From JAGWRI01 sp035700805 (GTDB lineage Bacteria; Gemmatimonadota; Gemmatimonadetes; Gemmatimonadales; Gemmatimonadaceae): a DNA stretch of 64,000 nucleotides. This document shows positions 1-6,957 of this stretch, one piece after another (the stretch's first letter is position 1; each line of letters starts with the position of its first letter). The stretch covers positions 1-64,000 of the forward strand of contig DASSOG010000009.1 in the NCBI GenBank assembly GCA_035700805.1. The letters are read 5' to 3'. Below the pieces are notes generated by a model, which saw only the letters and a list, made by a program, of their open reading frames with translations, ran no database searches and was not told the origin of the DNA. The position numbers were made by a program, and so were the translations under genes.

Positions 1-58
1 AGGCGAGCACGGGGAGCACCGTCGCGGACGCCGCGGCGAGCGGTCGCACCGGTCGTGA
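1..58 (+). CDS. 3' tail of an upstream gene (partial)
   Basis: An open frame enters from the left edge and stops at TGA 56-58. The 18 visible residues are rich in Arg, Gly, Glu and His, like the basic low-complexity tails of RNA-binding proteins. The stop overlaps the GTG start of the M16 peptidase gene (GTGA at 55-58), so the two are probably co-translated. In several phyla an M16 peptidase gene follows pnp (polynucleotide phosphorylase), and a basic tail would fit, but too little is visible to name the gene. Confidence 0.5.
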   Translation, partial: GEHGEHRRGRRGERSHRS

Positions 59-1320
59 GCCGCGCGGCGCGAGCCGCCGAGCCCGACTTCCGCAGCACCA
101 CGCTGCCCAATGGACTGACCGTACTCTCGGAGCACATGCCGGGAGTGCGGTCGGTGTCGTTCGGGGCCTGGGTGCGGAGCGCGTCGGTGCACGAGCGGCC
201 GGATGAGATGGGCGTCTCGCACCTGCTGGAGCACATGGTGTTCAAGGGGACGGAGCGCCGGACGGCGGCGGAAATTGCGCTGGCGCTGGAGGCCGTGGGT
301 GGCTCACTGGACGCCTACACGTCGCGCGAGCACACGGTGTACCAGGCCCGCGTGCTGGACCAGCACCTGGAGCTGGCCGCCGACGTGATTGGCGACATGG
401 TGTTCCACCCGGCGCTGCGCGAGGAAGACCTGGCGCTGGAGCGCAAGGTGATCCTCGAGGAGATCGCCATGGTGGACGACACGCCCGATGACCTGGTATT
501 TGAGTTGCACAATACCGCCCTCTGGGGACAGCACCCATTCGGTTACGCCATCCTGGGCACGCGCGAGACGGTCGGGCGGCTTGGCACGCCAGAACTCCGG
601 GCGCTCCATGCGCGCGCGTACCACCCCGAGCACATGGTGGTAGCGGCGGCGGGCAGCGTGGCGCACGACGACCTGCTGGCCATCCTGGAGCGGACGGGAT
701 GGGCGGCGCGGCCGCGGGGTGGCACGCCGCGACCGGCGGTATCGCCGGCCCCGTCCGTGGGCCCTGAACGCCGGCACGTGGCGCGCGACGGCGCTCAGAC
801 CCACCTGGTGATTGGCTCGCGCGCCATCCGACACGGCGACCCGCGGCGGCACGCACTGGTGCTCGTGAGCATGCTCTTGGGGGGCGGCATGAGCTCGCGC
901 CTGTTCCAGCGGGTGCGCGAGGAACTGGGGCTGGCGTACGCCGTGTACACCTTCCAGTCCTTGCACCAGGCCACGGGTATGCACGGCGTGTACGTGGGCA
1001 CTGCGCCCGACGCTGCCGAGCAGGCGGTGGATGCCATTGCTGGCGAGCTGAAGCGGCTGGCCACGCAGGGGTTACCAGACACCGAACTGGCCATGGGCAA
1101 GGAGCAGCTCAAGGGGCAGCTGGTACTCTCACTGGAGAGCCCCGCGTCGCGGATGTATCGCGCGGCCACGGTGGCGTTGTATGATGAGCCTTTCCGTACG
1201 CTGGACGAGATGCTCGCGTGCGTGGACGCGGTGACACCCGAGGCCGTGGCGGAGGTGGCGCAGGAGTTCTTTGATCCGGCGGCGCAGACGGTGGTGTCCT
1301 TGGGCCCTGAGAGGGCGTGA
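55..1320 (+). CDS. M16 family zinc metallopeptidase (insulinase/MPP-like)
   Basis: A 421-residue protein of the size of single-chain bacterial M16B peptidases (YmxG/processing-peptidase beta type). The inverted zinc motif HLLEH is at residues 56-60, with the third ligand Glu near 136 in a VILEEI segment. The C-terminal half carries the family's substrate-binding repeat, including a GGGMSSRLF stretch and an ELGLAYAVY stretch near residues 280-305. No convincing signal peptide is visible, so cytoplasmic action on peptides or protein fragments is likely. The GTG start is chosen because it forms a GTGA overlap with the preceding stop and leaves a normal-length M16 N-terminus. It is the last core-type gene before the accessory island. 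Confidence 0.9.
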   Translation: MSRAARAAEPDFRSTTLPNGLTVLSEHMPGVRSVSFGAWVRSASVHERPDEMGVSHLLEHMVFKGTERRTAAEIALALEAVGGSLDAYTSREHTVYQARVLDQHLELAADVIGDMVFHPALREEDLALERKVILEEIAMVDDTPDDLVFELHNTALWGQHPFGYAILGTRETVGRLGTPELRALHARAYHPEHMVVAAAGSVAHDDLLAILERTGWAARPRGGTPRPAVSPAPSVGPERRHVARDGAQTHLVIGSRAIRHGDPRRHALVLVSMLLGGGMSSRLFQRVREELGLAYAVYTFQSLHQATGMHGVYVGTAPDAAEQAVDAIAGELKRLATQGLPDTELAMGKEQLKGQLVLSLESPASRMYRAATVALYDEPFRTLDEMLACVDAVTPEAVAEVAQEFFDPAAQTVVSLGPERA

Positions 1321-1398
1321 CGATCTGGCGTTCAGGGAGCGGCAATCACGTAGGGTCCGTGTTGTAGAGCTCGAAGGCGTGGTGCCCATACCCTGCCA

Positions 1399-1424
1399 GC
1401 CAGCGGAGCGCGTGATCCGCTGGC
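1399..1424. other. 9-bp inverted repeat downstream of the M16 gene
   Basis: GCCAGCGGA and TCCGCTGGC form a perfect 9-bp stem around an 8-base loop. No T-run follows on either strand, so it is not a standard intrinsic terminator. It may end M16 transcription with help from another factor, or mark the island edge. Confidence 0.4.
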
Positions 1425-1501
1425 GCACGACGTGAGCCCAGCGATATTTCAATTGAAGTTGGGACAGATCCAGCAGCAGGATTTAGATCTGTAAAGTACT
1501 C

Positions 1502-1530
1502 TTGACAAATCAAGGGGGGGGGGGTACCGT
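1502..1530 (+). promoter_or_regulatory. Candidate phase-variable promoter for the peptide cassette
   Basis: A consensus -35 TTGACA at 1502-1507 is followed after exactly 17 bases by TACCGT at 1525-1530. The TAnnnT form of the -10 matches other candidate promoters in this window (TACCTT before dusB, TACGTT before mreB, TACCAT before rlmN). Eleven of the 17 spacer bases are a G homopolymer. Such tracts change length by slippage and would alter -35/-10 spacing; Neisseria porA is a known example of this layout. The predicted start is near 1537, giving a leader of about 110 bases. The activity is inferred. Confidence 0.5.
1514..1524 (+). repeat. Poly-G homopolymer of 11 bases
   Basis: Eleven consecutive G residues lie between the putative -35 and -10 elements upstream of the four-cysteine peptide gene. 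The tract is in non-coding DNA. Confidence 0.95.
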
Positions 1531-1648
1531 TGCAAATGCGGTCGTCGGCCTCAGTAGCAACCGAGGGGCCACGCTGATTTAGGGGTCGCGCCGGCTTCGG
1601 CCTCTGTTGGGCGAGACGCATTGATTAGTACCTTCGTCAGGAGCTGTC

Positions 1649-1879
1649 ATGAAAAAGGCAATCGGATTGACAATCGTGGGAACGGTGCTCGCGGTGCTCG
1701 CGGCGGTCGCACAGCCAAAGCCGGTTCTCTCCGCAACGGTGGATTCTTCCGGCTGCCCAATTGGAGCTAAGTACGTGTGTGCTACGTTCCCTATATGCTC
1801 TCATTTTGACCAGTATGGCAATTGCGACGGGTATATTGTTGGCAAGGTGTACTCGGATAGCCTGCCACACCCGTATTGA
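1649..1879 (+). CDS. Small secreted four-cysteine peptide, function unknown
   Basis: A 76-residue product with a positively charged N-terminus (MKK), a hydrophobic core at about residues 5-21 and a possible signal-peptidase site after LSA (27-29). The predicted mature part of about 47 residues has four cysteines at 36, 44, 50 and 59 (spacing C-x7-C-x5-C-x8-C) and is rich in Gly, Asp and Tyr, suggesting two disulfides outside the cytoplasm. The start has a good AGGAG at 1639-1643, 5 bases upstream. Size, MKK start and Cys-rich tail recall the NVEALA-type small exported peptides of Bacteroidota, which also neighbour beta-propeller genes, but no NVEALA motif is present, so this is an analogy. 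A bacteriocin or RiPP precursor is an alternative. The stop TGA overlaps a TTG that could start the next frame. Confidence 0.6.
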   Translation: MKKAIGLTIVGTVLAVLAAVAQPKPVLSATVDSSGCPIGAKYVCATFPICSHFDQYGNCDGYIVGKVYSDSLPHPY

Positions 1880-1950
1880 GGTGGCAGGCACAAGTCGGTG
1901 ATCTCGAGACTGGGCATGGTTCGCCAATCGCTTGCCGTGAGCTGACTGGC

Positions 1951-2580
1951 ATGAGGTACATGCGGAGACACCAAGTAGTTACGGCGAGTGCCCGGCCAGC
2001 GCGGCGCAGGGGTCGAGACGCCATTCTCTTGGTGTGCCTGTCCGGTATTTTTCTCGTTGCCGCCGTGACGGCGATTGCCCGCCATCGGTGGGACCCATCG
2101 GTGCGCGGGATCACGGCGTGGTTGACCGTTCGCAGATTTGTACAACACGACACGCGCAGAGACTTGGCGGCCAGCTTCATCTTCCAGCCCATCGACTGCG
2201 AACAACGCCTTGCCGCGATCGATAGTCTAAATGCCTTGGTGTCGCAGTATGGGGTCCGGATTCAGGGCCTCATGGTTGGCACTGTGGAATCGGTGCCTGG
2301 GTGGCGGGCGATCGCTTCAGCCGATCGCATCCAGTTCCCTGTTTCGCTGATCGATCCGGCATCGGCATCCGCCATTCTCAGGGCAGCGGGAGCCCGTGTC
2401 ACACCGGTGTTAATCTCAGTACGTCCGGATGGGCGTCTCGAAAGCGTTCTCGTGACAGGCCTTGCTCGGCGGGCCGATCCAGGCGCGAGAGCCCGGAGGA
2501 ACTTGCTGTCGGGCACTCCGGCGCAGACCCGGAGCGTGACGCCAAGTCGAATGCCGGAGCCACGGGGCGACGCGCGATGA
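1951..2580 (+). CDS. Membrane-anchored thioredoxin-fold protein with a single cysteine
   Basis: A 209-residue protein with a basic N-terminus, one transmembrane segment at about 24-43 and an extracytoplasmic domain. The domain reads like a redoxin/TlpA-type fold: a beta strand FIFQPIDC ending at Cys83 where a CxxC would be expected, an alpha helix, a strand (IQGLMVG), and the cis-Pro loop V-T-P at 150-152 followed by LISVRPDGRL. The second active-site cysteine is missing (CEQR), so it cannot be a standard dithiol reductase; it may form mixed disulfides, act as a peroxiredoxin-like single-Cys protein, or be structural. A TTG start at 1876 overlapping the previous stop is possible; ATG 1951 is chosen because it leaves a normal membrane anchor. 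It overlaps the next gene by 4 bp (ATGA). Confidence 0.55.
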   Translation: MRYMRRHQVVTASARPARRRGRDAILLVCLSGIFLVAAVTAIARHRWDPSVRGITAWLTVRRFVQHDTRRDLAASFIFQPIDCEQRLAAIDSLNALVSQYGVRIQGLMVGTVESVPGWRAIASADRIQFPVSLIDPASASAILRAAGARVTPVLISVRPDGRLESVLVTGLARRADPGARARRNLLSGTPAQTRSVTPSRMPEPRGDAR

Positions 2581-3620
2581 TGTTGAAACGGGTGATTCTC
2601 AGTGTGGCGGGATGCGTTATCGTGGGTGCGATGATAGGGCTTGCGTTCCCTGTGGATGATCAGAAGGCCGCTATCATCCTGCACCCCGCGCCCAGTCTTG
2701 ATTCGCAGGCAACCCAGCAATCCAGGCGAGTGCTCGCGACGCGCTGGGATACGCTGGCGGTCGTGGAGACGGCTAGCTTGGGGGCTGACCTCGAAGGGGC
2801 TTTCCGACTGGCAGTCGTCAAACATGGCTTGGCGGTGTTCGCGGATCGAGGGGAACGCCTGTTCGTGTTCGATATGGTTCACAAGACGTGGCATGCGTCC
2901 CGTCCTGGAGCAATCAGATTTGCGAGGGACCTCAAGGCCGATTACCGTGGCCGATTGCTGGTTGTTGATCAGCGGGCGACGACGCTCTGGTCGTATTCCA
3001 GGGCGGCAGCTTTACTCGACAGTGAACGCGTCGGCGCGATAGCGGGCATAGAGCAAATTGCTCCGCTGCCAGACGGACGGATTGTCGCCTTTGCACCAGA
3101 CATGCCTCGTCCGCTGTTCGTTTTGGGGGCCGGGGCGGCGAACGGCCTGATCGCGCTCCCTGATCCGCGGTTGCAATCCTGGCAGCCGTTACAGCGGCAA
3201 GGGCTGCTGGCCAGTGACCCGAACTCCTCGCATTGGGTATATGCGTTAGAACTGGCGGATGGGTGGTTCTCGTTCGACGGCGTCCGCAGCAAGGGGTTCG
3301 TTGGGCAATATGTTGAGCATACACCATCACCGATCGTGGTGTCCGATTCAGTCGCTGGTGGTCAGGCGAACCATTTGGGTCGGGCGGTGGTGTCAGCGAT
3401 CAGTGCGACAGTGTATGGGTCTGTTGTGTCGATTCTCTTTGGAGGCCGGACGAAGCTCCGTGATCGTGTGATCGACCGCTATCGACGGGATACCGGCGCA
3501 TATCTGGGATCCTACATATTGCCGGATCGGTGCGCCGCCATCGCTGCCATCGCGGATTCGACGTACGCGGTGCTGTCCAGCGCTCGTCGGCCGACCCTGT
3601 TGGTGCTTCGGGCGCGGTAA
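2577..3620 (+). CDS. Secreted beta-propeller-like protein (6-bladed type)
   Basis: A 347-residue protein with an N-terminal signal sequence or anchor (hydrophobic at about residues 5-24) and then repeated strand-rich units. Typical blade pieces are visible: GLAVFADRGERLFVFD, DYRGRLLVVDQ, LPDGRIVAFAPD and a C-terminal DSTYAVLSSARRPTLLVLR strand. These resemble NHL/6-bladed propellers, whose bacterial members are often encoded next to small exported peptides and redoxins. No catalytic motif is seen, so a peptide- or ligand-binding role outside the cytoplasmic membrane is the best guess. The ATG at 2577 forms an ATGA overlap with the thioredoxin-like gene; the permease gene follows after 10 bases. 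Codon use is less G/C-biased than in flanking housekeeping genes. Confidence 0.55.
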   Translation: MMLKRVILSVAGCVIVGAMIGLAFPVDDQKAAIILHPAPSLDSQATQQSRRVLATRWDTLAVVETASLGADLEGAFRLAVVKHGLAVFADRGERLFVFDMVHKTWHASRPGAIRFARDLKADYRGRLLVVDQRATTLWSYSRAAALLDSERVGAIAGIEQIAPLPDGRIVAFAPDMPRPLFVLGAGAANGLIALPDPRLQSWQPLQRQGLLASDPNSSHWVYALELADGWFSFDGVRSKGFVGQYVEHTPSPIVVSDSVAGGQANHLGRAVVSAISATVYGSVVSILFGGRTKLRDRVIDRYRRDTGAYLGSYILPDRCAAIAAIADSTYAVLSSARRPTLLVLRAR

Positions 3621-3630
3621 CGAGGTGGTA

Positions 3631-6084
3631 ATGGCAGCCGACATCGGATTTGTCAAACGATCCTGGTGGCGGCAACGTGCACGTAGAATGTCCCGCCTTG
3701 CGACGATGAGTCTCATCCTCGGCGTCTCAGGTGCTACGCTGACATTTGCTGCGGGCGATGGTTTCCGGCGCGCACCATTGGCAGGCGTGAAGGCCCCAGC
3801 ACAGGTGTATCGCGTTTGGGTGACCCGTCCGATGCCATCTCGCGGTTGGAAAATGGCGCCGGTTATTTCAGGCGAGACTTTCCATTTCCTTGTATCAAGT
3901 AGCCTGCCAGTTGCACTCGCTGCGTACGCCGATGAGACACTTGGCATCCGGTCCGGAGGCCAAACGATCCAGAACGTGCAGACCGAAATTGTAACGCCCG
4001 GGTTCCTGCGGCTGCTCGGCGTCGGGGCCTCCCTTGGGCTTGTCTCCGTGTCGTCGACCAACGACGCAGTGGTTATCAGCCATGGACTTTGGATGCGCGT
4101 CTGGGGTGGGGACCCGGGGGTGTTAGGTCAGGCCATTACGGTCAACGGCCACGTGGCAACCGTCGTGGGCGTGACGGCGGCGGCATTTCGCGGAATTGGT
4201 CGGCAGCCAACGGATCTCTGGATGTCCGTCGGATTCGCGGCACGTATGGGGTTGGTGCCACTGCAGGGCGACCCGGGAAGCGGCTATCTCCAACTGATCG
4301 CGCGAACTCAACCCGGTGTCAAGCGGTCCGCTGTGCGGTCCGAACTCGCGACGGTCGTTGCACGGGTTGACCCGGGCCCGTGGCTCGGTAGCGGGGTGCA
4401 CAAGCTGGGAGTGAAGCTTGGAACACTTTCCGACTTCGATTTCGACAGTGATGGCAAGCTGCTTGGCGCGTTTCGCATGGGCGTCTCGATCCTGCTCGTC
4501 GCGATGCTTGTGACGGGTACCGCTGTCGCGTCGCTCGTCCTGCTCATCGAGGCGGTGCTTGACCGGAGAAACTCAGCCACTCGACGAGCGCTTGGAGCCT
4601 CTTCTGCCCACATCCTGCGTGCACGTGCAGCTGGTGCCGGTGTGCTGATCGCCAAGTGCGGGTTGGGCGTTGCCCTGCTTGTGGTTCCCGCCGCCATTTT
4701 TTTGCGTCGGTCCGGGATGCTGCCATTTGTCTGGGCACGGGAATGGTCGGACATGCTCTGGTTCGGGGGCGTGGCGATCGTCGTGGGTGGAGCATTGGCT
4801 GCTGTGCCGGCGGCAATTTTCGACGTCGGTATGCCGGGGGGGCATGCGCTCAGCCGTTGGCTGGCCGGCCAGGGGATGACCAAGGGAATTCGCCGCGCGT
4901 GTGGCGCCCTGATCGCGTGTCAGATCCTGTTGGGCGGCGTGCTGTGCTGGACCACGGGGTATCTCGCCGAGAACGTCTGGCGCGCGTCGCGACTGGACAC
5001 CGGGTACGATCTCTCGGGCGCGTACGCAATCATCCCGCAGAACGCCGGCGAAAATTCCCGAATAGGTGACCCCGGCAATCTACCGCACGACCGCATCCTT
5101 CAGCCGCTGCGTCTCATACCTGGGGTGATAGCGGTGTCCCGCACACCGACCGTTCCGCTCATCTCGTCTATGCTGTTCGACCTGGTGGTTCCCCGCACCG
5201 CACGGATTCCCGATGGGGTACTCTCCGTCATTGGAAACGTCGTGGACGCCCAGTACTTTGCCGCCTTGGGAATTCATCTTGTAGCGGGTCGCACGTTTAC
5301 GCCGGCCGAAGTCCGCGATGCCCGTCCAGTGGTGGTCGTTGATCGGAAGCTGGTTCAGGTGTTGGGCATGACAGTGAATGACATTCTGGGGCGCTGCCTG
5401 TTGGGGAAGAACTCCATTTACGGGTGCTCCGTGGTCATTGGAGTCGTTGACAGTACACGGTTCATTGGCCTTTGGAGTCGCGCTCGCCCCACGCTCTATT
5501 CAGCAGGTCGCGCCGGGCTGTATCCGGGGCGATTCCAATTCAGCTCAAGGACTCCAGTCGTGGTACGGTTCCGCCGGGGAGACACCGGCGGATATCGTGC
5601 GATCTACAGGGCCATACGATCCGCCGGTGCAGACCCGAGCGCCTATCGAGTGCAATCCCTCGTTGAAGTCGCCAGGGGTCAGTATCGGTCGTGGGAACGC
5701 GCGGAGCACATCTTTGCTGCCGCGACGATGGTTTTACTGGTGCTTATCGTCCTTGCCGTTGCATCGGCGATTCGGTTCGAAATCCAGTCGCAGCGACTGG
5801 CCACCGGGCTTCGACTGGCGCTCGGTGCTCAGCGTTCGCGCCTGATGTGGTCGGTCGCTGGTGCCATCTCCCTTTGGAGCCTCACCGGCCTCGGCCTGGG
5901 GATCCCTATCGAGCTCGGTGTGCTGTCTGTCCTGCGGCACTGGTCGGCGAGTCTTCAGACTTGGTCAATGGTCGGATTGTTGGCGGGGAGTGTCACCCTT
6001 GGAGTAATTCTGGCTGCTACGATCACGTATGCCGCGGCTCAGGTCATGCGAATTGATGCTTCCACGGTGTTGAGGGCAAGCTGA
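3631..6084 (+). CDS. ADOP-type (duplicated orphan) MacB/FtsX-like permease
   Basis: An 817-residue protein built of two MacB/FtsX-like halves: an N-terminal helix (about 25-42), a periplasmic MacB_PCD-like domain (to about 285), three helices near 290-400, then a second helix (about 425-440), a second periplasmic domain and three C-terminal helices (about 690-810) ending in the family-typical 'DASTVLRAS'. This matches the acidobacterial duplicated orphan permease (ADOP) family, which typically lacks a dedicated ATPase gene; none is found nearby. Related MacB-type proteins act mechanically across the periplasm in peptide, toxin or lipoprotein export. The ATG at 3631 is preferred over GTG 3625 because a GAGG at 3622-3625 sits 5 bases upstream. 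As the last gene of the cassette it is the natural candidate to act on the small peptide. Confidence 0.75.
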   Translation: MAADIGFVKRSWWRQRARRMSRLATMSLILGVSGATLTFAAGDGFRRAPLAGVKAPAQVYRVWVTRPMPSRGWKMAPVISGETFHFLVSSSLPVALAAYADETLGIRSGGQTIQNVQTEIVTPGFLRLLGVGASLGLVSVSSTNDAVVISHGLWMRVWGGDPGVLGQAITVNGHVATVVGVTAAAFRGIGRQPTDLWMSVGFAARMGLVPLQGDPGSGYLQLIARTQPGVKRSAVRSELATVVARVDPGPWLGSGVHKLGVKLGTLSDFDFDSDGKLLGAFRMGVSILLVAMLVTGTAVASLVLLIEAVLDRRNSATRRALGASSAHILRARAAGAGVLIAKCGLGVALLVVPAAIFLRRSGMLPFVWAREWSDMLWFGGVAIVVGGALAAVPAAIFDVGMPGGHALSRWLAGQGMTKGIRRACGALIACQILLGGVLCWTTGYLAENVWRASRLDTGYDLSGAYAIIPQNAGENSRIGDPGNLPHDRILQPLRLIPGVIAVSRTPTVPLISSMLFDLVVPRTARIPDGVLSVIGNVVDAQYFAALGIHLVAGRTFTPAEVRDARPVVVVDRKLVQVLGMTVNDILGRCLLGKNSIYGCSVVIGVVDSTRFIGLWSRARPTLYSAGRAGLYPGRFQFSSRTPVVVRFRRGDTGGYRAIYRAIRSAGADPSAYRVQSLVEVARGQYRSWERAEHIFAAATMVLLVLIVLAVASAIRFEIQSQRLATGLRLALGAQRSRLMWSVAGAISLWSLTGLGLGIPIELGVLSVLRHWSASLQTWSMVGLLAGSVTLGVILAATITYAAAQVMRIDASTVLRAS

Positions 6085-6210
6085 AGTCGATCGGGTCCAT
6101 CGCGCATACATTCGTGTGACAGCACCGAGGTGCGGGTTTCCGGGCTTGCTCCGGCCTTTCAATGAGCGATGAAGCCAGGCGATATCCGCCCGGGGCGGTC
6201 GCGCCTTAGC

Positions 6211-6801
6211 TGTTATTGATCAGGACGTTGTTCACAGGACCTGGGCGAGGCGCTCGGCTGGCGTCTGTCCCTGCAGGCCGCAGTGGCGGCGCTGCGTGGC
6301 GAAGTAATATAGGTACTTGGGGAGCATGCGCGCGCGGTGGGCAGACGTGCGGTAGGCCTGCGCGTACGCCCAGGCCTGGAGCAGCGTGCGGATGAAGCGT
6401 TCGGCTTTGCCGTTGGTGCGGGGCGTGTGGGGCCGGGGCCGGCGATGGGTCAGGCGGTGGCGCCGGACGACCGCCCGCAGCGCGCCGCTCCGGTAGTGGC
6501 CCCCGTTATCCGTGAGCAGGCGCGGAACCCGGATGCCGCGGGCCCGGTAGCAGGTGAGGGCTCGGGTGAGGAAGCCGGCCGTGGTCGCGCCCGTCTCATC
6601 GGCCAGCGTTTCAGCGTAGGGCACCCGGGTGCAGTCATCGATGGCGACGTGCACGTATTCCCAGCCGATGCCGCGCACCCGCTGGGCGCGATCCCCGTGG
6701 ATGCGATGCCCGATCCGGCCGATTCTCCCGAGCTTCTTCACGTCGAGATGCAGCAGGTCGCCAGCCTGCAGCTCGCACGCTGGGCCCTGCGGCCCCAGGC
6801 G
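6211..6801 (-). mobile_element. IS481-family element, 5'-truncated remnant
   Basis: The fragment keeps the transposase C-terminal catalytic region and an apparent right end starting TGTTATTGATCAGGACG at 6211. IS481-type elements begin and end with TGT/ACA. The other end, with the transposase N-terminal helix-turn-helix, is missing; identifiable transposase sequence fades near 6801. The ald gene begins 157 bases further on. The element separates the low-G+C cassette from the core genome and probably marks a past insertion or deletion boundary. Confidence 0.7.
6232..6801 (-). pseudogene. IS481-type transposase fragment (integrase catalytic core)
   Basis: The minus-strand frame reads LHLDVKKLGRIGRIGHR, then VAIDDCTR, LLTDNGGHYRS and RTNGKAERFIRT, the DDE catalytic core of IS481 transposases with Asp, Asp and Glu in place. 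A GTG at 6741 opens a 169-codon frame, but transposase-like sequence continues upstream in frame to about 6801 and a stop lies near 6880. Full-length members are about 320 residues, so roughly the first 110-120, including the DNA-binding domain, are lost. It is therefore expected to be inactive. Confidence 0.75.
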
Positions 6802-6903
6802 AATCGACCTCTTAAATTGTATCGGGCAAGCGGAGCCGCTATCGTCCGCCCCCGGTGCTGGTGCCCCTGCGGAACGTTAACTTCCTGTATGGCCACCTGC
6901 CGA

Positions 6904-6923
6904 CCGACGCATCGGGGCGTCGG
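6904..6923 (+). other. Hairpin in the ald leader
   Basis: CCGACGC and GCGTCGG form a 7-bp stem with a 6-base loop, 34 bases before the ald start. It could affect ald mRNA stability or initiation, but no known riboswitch or leader class is recognisable. Confidence 0.35.
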
Positions 6924-6957
6924 CGGCCGGCCACTTCCAATTGCCCAAGATCAAGCC

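Larger units (their letters stand above)
1321..1648. other. Intergenic region with hairpin, promoter-like sequence and poly-G tract
   Basis: This 328-bp gap holds no convincing gene. From left to right it has a 9-bp hairpin (1399-1424), a TTGACA/TACCGT promoter-like pair separated by 17 bp containing 11 G residues (1502-1530), and a leader of about 110 bases with a Shine-Dalgarno AGGAG at 1639-1643 before the small peptide gene. Base composition falls here compared with the M16 gene, marking the start of the accessory island. Confidence 0.6.

Noticed and set aside
1346..1621. 91-codon minus-strand frame in the 5' gap of the island
   Set aside because: No recognisable family or good ribosome-binding site; it spans the promoter-like region and the G tract.
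6337..6957. In-frame upstream extension that would make alanine dehydrogenase 578 residues long
   Set aside because: The extra sequence has no match to Ald, is antisense to the IS481 transposase core, and Ald homologues start at MKVGVPKEI (6958).
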